Part shown: positions 16,182 to 24,565 of the stretch, piece by piece
Layout: each line of letters opens with the position of its first letter
How positions within the stretch are numbered: the first letter of the stretch is position 1
DNA from: Thalassobius sp965218685
GTDB taxonomy: Bacteria; Pseudomonadota; Alphaproteobacteria; Rhodobacterales; Rhodobacteraceae
Assembly: GCF_965218685.1 (NCBI RefSeq)
Contig: NZ_OZ244657.1
Coordinates: 1,798,001-1,862,000 of the forward strand
Length of the DNA: 64,000 nt
Direction: 5' to 3'
Notes under the pieces: generated by a model
Seen by the model: the letters and a program-made list of their open reading frames with translations, nothing else
What the model was told of the DNA's origin: nothing
The model's database searches: none
Translations under genes and position numbers: made by a program

Positions 16182-17411
16182 ATGCGCCGAGTAGTGGTCA
16201 CCGGTCTGGGCGTCGTGTCGTCCATCGGGAACAATGCCGAAGAGGTTCTGGCCTCGTTGAAAGCTGGCAAGTCCGGCATCACCGCCAACGAACAGATGAA
16301 GGAACATGGGTTCCGCAGCCAGATCGCGGGCGACATCAAGCTGAATGTGGCAGATCACGTCGAAAAGCGCACGCTGCGCTTCATGGGGCCGGGTGCGGCT
16401 TACGCCCATATCGCGATGCAGCAGGCCATTGCGGATTCGGGTCTTGAAGAATCCGACGTTGTGAACCCGCGCACGGGTCTGGTGGCTGGCTCGGGCGGTC
16501 CGTCGACCAGCGCCATGCTGGCCGCGCATCAGACCGTTCTGAAAACCGGCGCGACCAAACGGATTGGCCCGTTCGCGGTTCCGAAAACCATGTGCTCGAC
16601 CGTGTCGGCGAACCTGTCGACTGCGTTCAAGATCAAGGGCATCAACTATTCGATCACTTCGGCATGTTCGACGTCGCTGCATTGCATCGGCAACGCGGCC
16701 GAGCAGATCATGATGGGCAAACAGGACGTGATGTTCGCAGGCGGCGGTGAAGAGCTTGACTGGACCTTGTCGTGCCTGTTCGACGCGATGGGCGCGATGT
16801 CCTCGAAATATAACGATACGCCGGAGCGGGCCTCGCGCGCGTTTGATGCGGATCGCGACGGGTTCGTGATCAGCGGCGGTGGCGGGATCGTTGTTCTGGA
16901 AGAGCTGGAACACGCTCTGGCCCGCGGTGCCAAGATCTATGGCGAGGTCACCGGCTATGCGGCCACCTCGGATGGTCACGACATGGTGGCCCCCAGCGGT
17001 GAAGGCGGCGAGCGCGCGATGCGTCTGGCCATGTCCACGCTGGGCGAAGGCCGCAAGATCGGCTATATCAACGCGCATGGCACCTCGACCCCCGTGGGCG
17101 ATGTCGGCGAGGTTGAAGCCGTCCGCCGTATCTTTGGCGAAGGCAACGTGCCGCCGATTTCCTCGACCAAGTCGATGACCGGCCACAGTCAGGGCGCGAC
17201 CGGCGCACAAGAGGCGATCTATTGCCTGTTGGCGCTGCATAACGACTTCATCATCCCGTCGATCAACGTTGAAAACCTGGATCCGGGCATCAACGAGAGC
17301 GAGGTCGCGACCAAGCTGGTGGAAAACGCCGGGCTGGACACGGTGATGACCAACAGCTTCGGCTTTGGCGGCACCAACGGCTCGATGTTGATGTCTAAGT
17401 ATACCGGTTGA
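16182..17411 (+). CDS. fabB: 3-oxoacyl-ACP synthase I FabB
   Basis: This condensing enzyme elongates cis-3-decenoyl-ACP, the partner step of FabA. It has 409 residues with the nucleophile Cys162 in TSACSTSLHCIG, the first catalytic His in NAHGTSTPVGD, and the second in KSMTGHSQGATG. GFGGTNGSM near the C-terminus is the usual end motif. The ATG follows AGGGAG closely. A terminator lies 22 bases downstream, before fabI. Confidence 0.97.
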   Translation: MRRVVVTGLGVVSSIGNNAEEVLASLKAGKSGITANEQMKEHGFRSQIAGDIKLNVADHVEKRTLRFMGPGAAYAHIAMQQAIADSGLEESDVVNPRTGLVAGSGGPSTSAMLAAHQTVLKTGATKRIGPFAVPKTMCSTVSANLSTAFKIKGINYSITSACSTSLHCIGNAAEQIMMGKQDVMFAGGGEELDWTLSCLFDAMGAMSSKYNDTPERASRAFDADRDGFVISGGGGIVVLEELEHALARGAKIYGEVTGYAATSDGHDMVAPSGEGGERAMRLAMSTLGEGRKIGYINAHGTSTPVGDVGEVEAVRRIFGEGNVPPISSTKSMTGHSQGATGAQEAIYCLLALHNDFIIPSINVENLDPGINESEVATKLVENAGLDTVMTNSFGFGGTNGSMLMSKYTG

Positions 17412-17432
17412 TCGCCAAGACAGATCAAAGCG

Positions 17433-17460
17433 CAGGCCGTCCGCAAGGGCGGCCTGTTTT
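17433..17460 (+). terminator. Terminator or hairpin between fabB and fabI
   Basis: CAGGCCGTCC pairs with GGGCGGCCTG across a GCAA loop (17433-17456) with one imperfect pair, and TTTT follows. The GNRA-like loop and T-run fit an intrinsic terminator, so fabI may have its own promoter in the next 90 bases. Confidence 0.65.
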
Positions 17461-17550
17461 CATTTGGGGATTGGGCCCGCCAGCCTGATTGCGGCCTTGA
17501 CGCTAAAGCACAAAACGGCCTAGTCACCGAAAAGGGCAAGAGGATTAGAC

Positions 17551-18339
17551 ATGTCAGCACTTACCGGAAAACGTGGACTGGTCATGGGAGTGGCCAACGA
17601 ACGCTCGATCGCCTGGGGCATCGCCAAAGCCATGGCCGAAGCTGGCGCCGAGCTGGCGTTCACCTATCAGGGCGAGGCTTTTGGCAAGCGGCTTGAACCG
17701 CTGGCGGCTTCGGTCGGATCGGATTTCATGGTGGATGTGGATGTGACCGACGACGCCTCGTTGGATGCAGCATTCGAAGGGCTGCAATCGCGTTGGGACA
17801 GCCTGGATTTTCTGGTCCATGCTGTTGCTTATTCCGACAAGAACGAGCTGACGGGGCGTTTCATCAATACTTCGCGCGAGAACTTCAAGAACTCGTTGGA
17901 TATTTCGTGCTATTCGCTGATCGAGGTGTCCCGCCGGGCCTATCCGATGATGAAAGCCGGGGGCGGTACGATCCTGACGCTGACCTATGGCGGCTCGAAC
18001 CGGGTGACGCCGAACTACAACGTGATGGGTGTGGCCAAGGCGGCGCTGGAATCGGCGACGCGCTATCTGGCGAATGATCTGGGTCCCGACGGGATCCGCG
18101 TGAACGCGATCAGCCCCGGCCCGATGAAAACCCTGGCCGGTGCGGCGATCGGCGGAGCGCGCAAGACCTATAAGCACACCGACCAGAACGCGCCGATGCG
18201 CGCCAATGCGACGCTGGAGGCCGTGGGTGGCACCGCAGTTTATCTGGCGTCGGATGCAGGCGCCTGCACCACGGGCGAGATTATCCATGTTGATGGTGGG
18301 TTCCACGTGCTGGGGATGCCCCAGCCCGAACACCTGTAA
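17551..18339 (+). CDS. fabI: Enoyl-ACP reductase (NADH) FabI
   Basis: This enzyme reduces enoyl-ACP in each elongation cycle. It has 262 residues of the short-chain reductase family, with the FabI-type cofactor start GKRGLVMGVANERSIAWGIA. Tyr146, Tyr156 and Lys163 sit at the positions known for E. coli FabI. It is the third fatty acid gene of the locus after fabA and fabB. A strong terminator follows 54 bases after the stop. Confidence 0.96.
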   Translation: MSALTGKRGLVMGVANERSIAWGIAKAMAEAGAELAFTYQGEAFGKRLEPLAASVGSDFMVDVDVTDDASLDAAFEGLQSRWDSLDFLVHAVAYSDKNELTGRFINTSRENFKNSLDISCYSLIEVSRRAYPMMKAGGGTILTLTYGGSNRVTPNYNVMGVAKAALESATRYLANDLGPDGIRVNAISPGPMKTLAGAAIGGARKTYKHTDQNAPMRANATLEAVGGTAVYLASDAGACTTGEIIHVDGGFHVLGMPQPEHL

Positions 18340-18392
18340 AGCGGGGCGCGCTGACGCGCGCACAGGATATCTCGGCCTTGCGGCCTCGGGGT

Positions 18393-18420
18393 GAGGGGGC
18401 TGTGCCCCCTCTTTTCCTTT
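18393..18420 (+). terminator. Rho-independent terminator after fabI
   Basis: A perfect stem GAGGGGGC (18393-18400) with GCCCCCTC (18404-18411), loop TGT, is followed by TTTTCCTTT. It lies between the convergent fabI and the reverse-strand gene at 18419. Confidence 0.8.
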
Positions 18421-19285
18421 AGAACCACTGACCGGGCTCCATGAGCCCGAGGTCCAGCAACTGGCGCGAGTGCCATTCGAACGGTACCGAATTGTGCCAG
18501 CGGAATGTCTCGATATCGTAGGTGGAACCGGGGTTGCGTTTCAGCGCTTTGGCGGTTCGGAACGAGCACAGTGCAGTCGTCAGATTGTGGTGCCAGGGGC
18601 AGGAATAGGTGTTGTATTCCTGATCATTGAAACGGTGGTCGTCGTTTAGTTGCAGCCCGGCCCGCGCGCGGAACAGCGAAATGCGGTCTATGTTGCGACG
18701 GGCCTGGGGGATGTGTTCCTCGAAGCGCCAGCGCAACCCACCGAAGAAATCCAGTTGGCGTTCCCTGGGGTGGCCGGTTTCGGGGTCCTTGCGGGCCAGG
18801 GCGTAATAGCCGGACTTGTCCATAAAAGCCTGGTCCAGGTTCACCGCGTTCGGCGCCTGGCCCAGATCGCCAGCGTATAGGTCGACCACATAGGTCAGCA
18901 TGGCGTCGCGACGTTCTTCCGAATGGAAGGTCAGCATTTCGCCGATGGTGCGGTGTTCGCAGAACGGGAAGAACAGGTATTCGGTGTTGTAGCAGTAGAA
19001 CAGCCATTGGCCAGCGGCTGCTGGGATGATGGCGTTGATTGCTGCCGTGGTGGCCGCAGCGCCCAGGGCTTCGTGATCCACGCGCTGGACCTTGGCGGCC
19101 ACATCCTCGGCCAGATCGAAGGCGGCGGGCATCAGTGCGACGACCGTGGCAAAGCCGCAATCCAGATGATGGCGCAGGGTCGTTGCGATTTCGACCTCGT
19201 CCTCGCAGAAAATCAGCGCGATCGGCCCCTTGGCCAGCGCGCTGCGCCCGTTCTGCAGGAAATCCTCGAGCCCCGAATACTGCAT
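18419..19285 (-). CDS. Conserved hypothetical protein, possible glycosyltransferase-like
   Basis: The product is not firmly recognised. It has 288 residues, is soluble and has no signal peptide. Residues 20-60 (GPIALIFCEDEVEIATTLRHHLDCGF and following) resemble the first beta-alpha unit of a nucleotide-sugar transferase-like fold. The C-terminal half is rich in aromatic and charged residues, with WRFEEHIP, RISLFRA, DHRFNDQEYNTYSCPWHHN and ALCSFRTAKAL. The latter blocks look strongly conserved, as in GT-A-like proteins of Rhodobacterales. The ATG at 19285 is chosen because longer frames run into the miaB promoter. It is divergent from miaB. Confidence 0.6.
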   Translation of the reverse strand: MQYSGLEDFLQNGRSALAKGPIALIFCEDEVEIATTLRHHLDCGFATVVALMPAAFDLAEDVAAKVQRVDHEALGAAATTAAINAIIPAAAGQWLFYCYNTEYLFFPFCEHRTIGEMLTFHSEERRDAMLTYVVDLYAGDLGQAPNAVNLDQAFMDKSGYYALARKDPETGHPRERQLDFFGGLRWRFEEHIPQARRNIDRISLFRARAGLQLNDDHRFNDQEYNTYSCPWHHNLTTALCSFRTAKALKRNPGSTYDIETFRWHNSVPFEWHSRQLLDLGLMEPGQWF

Positions 19286-19400
19286 GTTTTTCCGTTCTTT
19301 TGCTTTGATCCTGAAACTCTCTGAATTCCCTGTGCATTGCAAGGCGTGCTGAGTGTGGTATAGCCCAGCCCTTGAAAAAGCGTGCACAGGGACCCGGCCA

Positions 19401-20726
19401 ATGAGCGACGTCAAGAAACTCTATATCAAGACCTATGGCTGTCAGATGAACGTCTATGACAGCGAGCGCATGGCCGAGGTCATGGGCGGGCAGGGCTATG
19501 TCGAGACCAAAACGCCCGAAGACGCGGACATGATCCTGCTGAACACCTGTCACATCCGTGAAAAGGCGGCTGAAAAGGTGTATTCGGAACTGGGCCGTTT
19601 CAAGCCGCTGAAAGCAGCAAAGCCTGATCTGAAAATCGGTGTGGCGGGCTGTGTTGCTCAGGCCGAGGGCGAAGAGATCATGTTGCGCCAGCCGATGGTC
19701 GACTTGGTGGTGGGGCCGCAATCCTATCACCGTCTGCCCGCGATGGAGGCGAAAGTTGATGCCGGCGAAAAGGCCCTGGACACGGATTTCCCCGAAGAAG
19801 ACAAGTTCGAGAAGTTGAAAAACCGCCCCAAGGCGCAGCGCGGCCCGACCGCGTTTTTGACCGTTCAGGAGGGCTGCGACAAGTTCTGCGCCTTTTGCGT
19901 GGTGCCCTATACCCGCGGGGCCGAGGTCAGCCGCCCGGTGGACCGCATCCTGACCGAGGCGCGTGATCTGGTCGAACGCGGCGTGCGCGAGATCACCATG
20001 CTGGGCCAGAACGTGAACGCCTATCATGGCACCGGGCCGGATGGCGACTGGTCCCTGGCCAAGCTGATCTGGGCGCTGAATGACATCGACGGGCTGGAGC
20101 GTATCCGCTTCACAACCAGCCACCCCAATGACATGACCGATGACCTGATCGCGGCACATGGAGAATGTGAAAAACTGATGCCCTATCTGCACTTGCCGGT
20201 GCAATCGGGCAGCAACAAGATCCTGAAACGGATGAACCGCAGCCATACCGCCGAAAGCTATCTGAAACTAATCGAGCGCATCCGCGAGGCCCGCCCCGAT
20301 ATCCTGATGTCGGGCGATTTCATCGTTGGATTCCCGGAAGAAACCGAGCAGGATTTCCAGGACACGATGGAGCTGATCCGGCAGGTGAATTACGGGCAGG
20401 CGTTCAGCTTTAAATACTCGACCCGTCCGGGAACCCCTGCGGCCGAGCGCGTGCAGGTGGATGATGCCGAGGCCAGCGATCGCCTGAAGCGCCTGCAGGC
20501 CCTGATCACCGATCAGCAACGCGCCGTGCAGGACAGCATGGTCGGCCGCGAGGTGCAGGTTCTGTTCGAAAAACCGGGACGGCTCGAGGGGCAGATGGTC
20601 GGCAAATCCGAATACCTGCACGCGGTCCATGTGGCGGGTGCGCAGACCCAACGCGGCGATATTGCCAAGGTACGGATCGTAGAAAGCGGCCCCAATTCGC
20701 TGGCTGGCGAGATCGTTCAGGGGTAA
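19401..20726 (+). CDS. miaB: tRNA-2-methylthio-N6-dimethylallyladenosine synthase MiaB
   Basis: This radical SAM methylthiotransferase modifies A37 of tRNAs. It has 441 residues. The N-terminal domain carries three cluster cysteines (Cys14 in YGCQMN, Cys50 in NTCHIREKA, Cys84 in AGCVAQAEG), the radical SAM motif is C-DKF-C-AF-C (159-166), and there is a C-terminal TRAM domain (about 375-440). The ATG at 19401 gives the conserved start; an upstream in-frame ATG adds residues foreign to the family. In many proteobacteria miaB precedes ybeZ; here two envelope genes lie between them. Confidence 0.96.
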   Translation: MSDVKKLYIKTYGCQMNVYDSERMAEVMGGQGYVETKTPEDADMILLNTCHIREKAAEKVYSELGRFKPLKAAKPDLKIGVAGCVAQAEGEEIMLRQPMVDLVVGPQSYHRLPAMEAKVDAGEKALDTDFPEEDKFEKLKNRPKAQRGPTAFLTVQEGCDKFCAFCVVPYTRGAEVSRPVDRILTEARDLVERGVREITMLGQNVNAYHGTGPDGDWSLAKLIWALNDIDGLERIRFTTSHPNDMTDDLIAAHGECEKLMPYLHLPVQSGSNKILKRMNRSHTAESYLKLIERIREARPDILMSGDFIVGFPEETEQDFQDTMELIRQVNYGQAFSFKYSTRPGTPAAERVQVDDAEASDRLKRLQALITDQQRAVQDSMVGREVQVLFEKPGRLEGQMVGKSEYLHAVHVAGAQTQRGDIAKVRIVESGPNSLAGEIVQG

Positions 20727-20732
20727 TCGCCG

Positions 20733-20751
20733 CGCGGCCCTGGGCCGCGCA
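20733..20751 (+). repeat. GC-rich perfect hairpin after miaB
   Basis: GCGCGGCCC and GGGCCGCGC form a perfect inverted repeat around a single T. No T-run follows, so it may stabilise or help end the miaB transcript but is not a standard intrinsic terminator. Confidence 0.45.
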
Positions 20752-20966
20752 AACGGCGGCGCTTGATTTCCGTATCATGAACACAGGCGCAGCATATCTA
20801 GTATTGTTTCCGATATTGACCCCGATATGGAGTTGAAATCGCTTCACAACTTCGGCGTCTCTGCTACAGTAAGCGCACAAGTTTATGTCGGGGCCGGTAT
20901 TTCCCTATGTTTTGGGTTAACAAGTATCGCGCCTCTCTGGGGGAAATTAGGTAAAGGACAGGGGCT

Positions 20967-21536
20967 GTGTCGAAAATTCTTTCAAACACGCTTCGTGCTG
21001 CTGTCGCAGGCGCGCTTGCAGCGGGGCTGGCTGTCGCCAGCACGAGCGCCGCTCAGGCACAACAGCGTACAGTGACCGGCGAGCGTTACGTTCCCACCAT
21101 CTGGATTGATCCCGATGGCTGCGAACACTGGGTCATGGATGACGGTGCCGAGGGGTATATGACCCCGCACACCAACCGTCAGGGCATTCCGGTCTGCCAC
21201 CCGGTTAACGTCTGCGGTGTGATGAACTCGGATCAGCTGTTCGCAACTGACAGCTACCGCATCAGCGCCAGCGGGCGCAACGCGCTGAAGGACTTCTTCA
21301 ACAAGTCCTCGGCCCGCGCGTATATCATCGCCGGCCATACGGACAGCCGGGCGTCGGATGCATATAACATGCGGCTCAGCTATAACCGTGCCAACGCAGT
21401 CGCCAAAGTGGCGTCCAGCGCAGGTGCTAATATCATCGACGTGCGCGGCTATGGCGAGCGGATGCCCAAGGTGCCCAACACCTCGGCCGCGAACATGCAG
21501 AAGAATCGCCGCGTTGAAATCATCTGCGTGAAGTGA
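20967..21536 (+). CDS. OmpA-family outer membrane/peptidoglycan-associated protein
   Basis: This 189-residue protein has a Sec signal peptide (residues 1-31, cleavage near AQA-QQ). Residues 44-77 form a small Cys/Trp module with a W-I-D-P-D-G-C-E-H-W core. A C-terminal OmpA domain (about 88-188) includes IIAGHTDSRASDAYNMRLS and RRVEI, the peptidoglycan-binding signature. The start is GTG at 20967. The product probably sits in the outer membrane or periplasm and binds peptidoglycan. The module is repeated in the lipoprotein encoded 19 bases downstream, so the two likely act together. Confidence 0.88.
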   Translation: MSKILSNTLRAAVAGALAAGLAVASTSAAQAQQRTVTGERYVPTIWIDPDGCEHWVMDDGAEGYMTPHTNRQGIPVCHPVNVCGVMNSDQLFATDSYRISASGRNALKDFFNKSSARAYIIAGHTDSRASDAYNMRLSYNRANAVAKVASSAGANIIDVRGYGERMPKVPNTSAANMQKNRRVEIICVK

Positions 21537-21555
21537 GCGAGTGAGGGAGTATCCA

Positions 21556-21879
21556 ATGATGAAACCGATCAAGATCGCCACTGCACTGTTGCTGGTCGCC
21601 TCGGTGGCTGCCTGTGGCACCACCTACGGCGGACATGCGCCTGTGGGCACCGACAAGACCCGGGACCGGGGCACCGACAAAAAGCATCTCAGCCAGCTGA
21701 AGGCCGGCATCTGGGTGGATCCCAACGGCTGTGACCACTGGATCATCGACGATGGCGTCGAGGGCTATCTGTCTGCCCGCCTTGATAAATATGGCAAGCC
21801 CGTCTGTTCGGGTGCGGCGCCTCCGGGTGTGGCCACCGGCCCGTTCAAGAAGGGCACATTCATCGCGGATCCGCTTTGA
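21556..21879 (+). CDS. Small lipoprotein sharing a module with the upstream OmpA-like protein
   Basis: This 107-residue protein has a lipoprotein signal peptide (lipobox VAAC, Cys20). Residues 51-84 closely match residues 44-77 of the upstream OmpA-family protein, with W-V-D-P-N-G-C-D-H-W, then a DDG-x-EGY core and a final PVC. The two conserved cysteines of the module could form a disulfide in the periplasm. GAGGGAG precedes the ATG at 21556; a second ATG follows directly. A strong terminator closes this two-gene operon. The function of the module is unknown. Confidence 0.8.
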   Translation: MMKPIKIATALLLVASVAACGTTYGGHAPVGTDKTRDRGTDKKHLSQLKAGIWVDPNGCDHWIIDDGVEGYLSARLDKYGKPVCSGAAPPGVATGPFKKGTFIADPL

Positions 21880-21910
21880 TTTGCGCTGCGCATCATATGC
21901 CTAACGAAAG

Positions 21911-21940
21911 GGCCGCCGGGAACTTCCGGCGGCCTTTTTT
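21911..21940 (+). terminator. Rho-independent terminator after lipoprotein gene
   Basis: A perfect stem GGCCGCCGG (21911-21919) with CCGGCGGCC (21926-21934) is followed by six T. It separates the OmpA/lipoprotein pair from the phoH-like gene. Confidence 0.9.
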
Positions 21941-22031
21941 GTCGCGATTTCGTGACAATCGCTTACTACCGCTTGCGGAATGGTTCGCAAGTTGCCACCA
22001 TATCTGTACAAACCTGCCCAAGGAGACCTGA

Positions 22032-23042
22032 TTGGCTACCAGCGTATTGACCCCGCCCACTGATCCTGCCGCCCTGATCGAGACGCAGCTGGAATTTCCT
22101 GACAATCGGCTGCTGATTGACTTGTGCGGAGAATACGATCGTAACCTGGCACAGGTTGAGCAGAAGCTTTCTGTGCAGATCATCCGGCGCGGTAACCAGT
22201 TAATCATTCACGGCGAAGAGACCGCAGTCGCCGAAGCGGCCGAGGTGCTGCAGGCGCTGTACGAACGCCTCGAGGCCGGGCGCGAAGTGGAACATGGCGA
22301 CATTGATCGCGAGATTCGCATGGGCGGCTCTGAAGCGGACACCGGCGCCCGTGATGGCGACCAGCTTGAAATGTTCAAGGGCGGCAAGGTTGAAATCAAG
22401 ACCCGCAAGAAACTGGTCGAACCGCGCACCGACGCGCAAAAGGCCTATGTCCAAAGCCTGTTCGCGCACGAGCTGGCCTTCGGTATCGGTCCGGCGGGTA
22501 CCGGAAAAACCTATCTGGCCGTGGCCGTGGGCGTGTCGATGTTCCTGAATGGCGACGTGGATCGCATCATCCTGTCGCGTCCCGCGGTCGAGGCGGGTGA
22601 AAAACTCGGCTATCTGCCCGGAGACATGAAGGACAAGGTCGATCCCTACATGCAGCCGCTCTATGACGCGCTGAACGATTTCCTGCCCGGCAAGCAAACC
22701 GCCAAACTGATCGAGGAAAAACGCATCGAAATCGCCCCCTTGGCCTTCATGCGCGGCCGGACCCTCGCCAACGCTTTCGTGGTGCTGGACGAAGCGCAGA
22801 ACGCCACCTCGATGCAGATGAAAATGTTCCTGACCCGTCTGGGCGAAGGCTCGCGCATGGTGATCACTGGCGACCGCAGCCAGGTGGACCTGCCGCGCGG
22901 CGTGTCCTCAGGGCTGCATGATGCCGAGCGGCTGCTGAAACACATCCCGAACATCAGCTTCAACTACTTCACTGCAAAAGACGTGGTCCGTCACCCCCTT
23001 GTCGCCGCGATCATCGAAGCGTATGAGGCCGACGAAGCCTGA
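22032..23042 (+). CDS. ybeZ: PhoH-family ATPase YbeZ
   Basis: This cytoplasmic P-loop ATPase is linked to rRNA and RNA metabolism together with YbeY. It has 336 residues with an N-terminal KH-like segment (about 20-85), Walker A GPAGTGKTYL and Walker B FVVLDEAQN. The start codon is TTG at 22032, preceded by AAGGAGA; no ATG or GTG nearby fits better. It starts the conserved ybeZ-ybeY-ybeX-lnt run. Confidence 0.93.
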   Translation: MATSVLTPPTDPAALIETQLEFPDNRLLIDLCGEYDRNLAQVEQKLSVQIIRRGNQLIIHGEETAVAEAAEVLQALYERLEAGREVEHGDIDREIRMGGSEADTGARDGDQLEMFKGGKVEIKTRKKLVEPRTDAQKAYVQSLFAHELAFGIGPAGTGKTYLAVAVGVSMFLNGDVDRIILSRPAVEAGEKLGYLPGDMKDKVDPYMQPLYDALNDFLPGKQTAKLIEEKRIEIAPLAFMRGRTLANAFVVLDEAQNATSMQMKMFLTRLGEGSRMVITGDRSQVDLPRGVSSGLHDAERLLKHIPNISFNYFTAKDVVRHPLVAAIIEAYEADEA

Positions 23043-23074
23043 TCCTTTCTTTGCTCGGACAATACTCCGGGGGT

Positions 23075-23092
23075 GTGGGGGCTGGCCCCCAC
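23075..23092 (+). repeat. GC-rich intergenic hairpin between ybeZ and ybeY
   Basis: GTGGGGGC (23075-23082) and GCCCCCAC (23085-23092) form a perfect stem. The context CTCCGGGGGTG before it resembles the CTCGGGGTGAG context of the hairpin after fabI, suggesting a recurrent intergenic element. There is no T-run. Confidence 0.5.
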
Positions 23093-23105
23093 GCTGTGGT
23101 GAAAC

Positions 23106-23612
23106 ATGCTGACCGATACGATCATCGAGGACGACCGCTGGACCGCGGCCAACTTGCCCCAGCTTGCCGAAACGGCAGCGCGGGCTGCCCTGGCGCATCT
23201 GTCGCTGAACGCTGATGACTTCGAGATCGCGATTCTGGCTTGTGATGACGCGCATATTGCCACGCTGAACGCTGATTTTCGGGACAAACCCTCGGCCACG
23301 AACGTGCTGTCCTGGCCGTCCGAGGAACGCGGGGCCGAACTGGATGGCGGCACGCCGGACCTTCCAGCCCCTGCCATGCCGGGCATGCCGGAGGAACTGG
23401 GGGACATTGCAATTGCTTTTGAAACCTGCGCGCGCGAGGCGACCGAGGCGGGCAAACCACTGGACCATCACCTGACCCATCTGGTCATCCACGCGACCCT
23501 GCATTTGCTGGGCTATGACCACATCCGTGACAAGGATGCCACGTTGATGGAAGGGATCGAGACTGAAATACTTGGCAAAATGGGTATACCTGACCCATAT
23601 TCAGAACATTAG
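23106..23612 (+). CDS. ybeY: Endoribonuclease YbeY
   Basis: This metal-dependent endoribonuclease takes part in 16S rRNA maturation and ribosome quality control. It has 168 residues with the zinc-site motif H-x3-H-x5-H in IHATLHLLGYDH. The N-terminal part FRDKPSATNVLSWP is also typical. It lies 63 bases after ybeZ, with a GC-rich hairpin in the gap (23075-23092). Confidence 0.94.
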   Translation: MLTDTIIEDDRWTAANLPQLAETAARAALAHLSLNADDFEIAILACDDAHIATLNADFRDKPSATNVLSWPSEERGAELDGGTPDLPAPAMPGMPEELGDIAIAFETCAREATEAGKPLDHHLTHLVIHATLHLLGYDHIRDKDATLMEGIETEILGKMGIPDPYSEH

Positions 23613-23656
23613 GCGGCCATTGCAGTTTCACTGCGCCGCATCATTGGAAAGGTAAA

Positions 23657-24562
23657 ATGGGCGACAGCACCGACGGGTCTTCTATGGCAGCGCACAGCGC
23701 GCAATCGGATGACCGACATTCCACCCGGCCCAAATCGGGCTTTTTTCGCCGCGTGATCGGGGCGCTAAGCCCCTCGGATATGGGAGAGCCCCTGCCGGGC
23801 GACACCCCCAGCGCGGCCCCATCTGAACATGGCCAGGTTCCCTTGGATATCTCCTCGCTGCGGCGCATGCGGGTCGAGGATGTGGCCATTCCCAAGGCTG
23901 ATATCGTCTCGGTTCCCGACACGATTACCAAGGACGATCTGGTCACGCGCTTTCGCGAGACCGGGTTCAGCCGCTTGCCGGTCTTCACCGGCACGCTGGA
24001 TACGCCGATCGGGATGCTGCACCTCAAGGATTTCGCGCTGCGGCACGGGTTCAATGGCACGGGCGGCGGCGGGGTTGAGATCCGCGAGATGTTGCGCCCG
24101 CTTCTGTACGTTCCGCCCTCGATGCCGATCGGGGTGTTGCTGCAGAAGATGCAGACTGAACGTCGCCACATGGCACTGGTGATCGACGAATACGGCGGCG
24201 TGGACGGATTGGTGACCATCGAGGATCTGATCGAACAGATCATCGGCGAGATCGAGGACGAGCACGACACCGAAGAAGCCGAACTGTGGACCCGCGAGGA
24301 AGAGGGGCAATACCTGGCTCAGGCCAAGTGCCCCTTGAATGAGTTCGAGCAGGAAATTGGCCTGTCCCTAACGGATGTGGACGAGGTCGACGAAGAAGAA
24401 ATCGACACCTTGGGCGGGCTTGTTTTCATGCTATCGGGCCGGGTTCCTGTGCGCGGCGAGATCGTAAAGCACCCCGCTGGCCCCGAGATCACAGTGATCG
24501 ACGCCGACCCCCGCCGTATCAAGCGTTTGCGGGTGCGGGTGCCCGGCGCGTCCAAAGGCTGA
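23657..24562 (+). CDS. ybeX: CBS-domain protein of the CorC/HlyC family (YbeX)
   Basis: This soluble protein of 301 residues has a flexible N-terminus, two CBS domains (about 65-205, including VDGLVTIEDLIEQIIGEIEDE) and a C-terminal CorC/HlyC domain (about 215-300). The family is linked to magnesium/cobalt efflux and to ribosome metabolism. There is no membrane DUF21 part, so it is the short YbeX form. Gene order ybeY-ybeX-lnt supports the name. Confidence 0.9.
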   Translation: MGDSTDGSSMAAHSAQSDDRHSTRPKSGFFRRVIGALSPSDMGEPLPGDTPSAAPSEHGQVPLDISSLRRMRVEDVAIPKADIVSVPDTITKDDLVTRFRETGFSRLPVFTGTLDTPIGMLHLKDFALRHGFNGTGGGGVEIREMLRPLLYVPPSMPIGVLLQKMQTERRHMALVIDEYGGVDGLVTIEDLIEQIIGEIEDEHDTEEAELWTREEEGQYLAQAKCPLNEFEQEIGLSLTDVDEVDEEEIDTLGGLVFMLSGRVPVRGEIVKHPAGPEITVIDADPRRIKRLRVRVPGASKG

Positions 24563-24565
24563 TCT

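Noticed and set aside
15939..17240. Reverse-strand open frame of 433 codons across fabB
   Set aside because: It is antisense to fabB, its composition is Arg- and His-rich, and no family is recognised.
18624..20246. Long reverse-strand open frame of about 540 codons
   Set aside because: It overlaps the miaB gene almost completely, and its translation is low complexity with no family motif. It is a product of high-GC codon bias.
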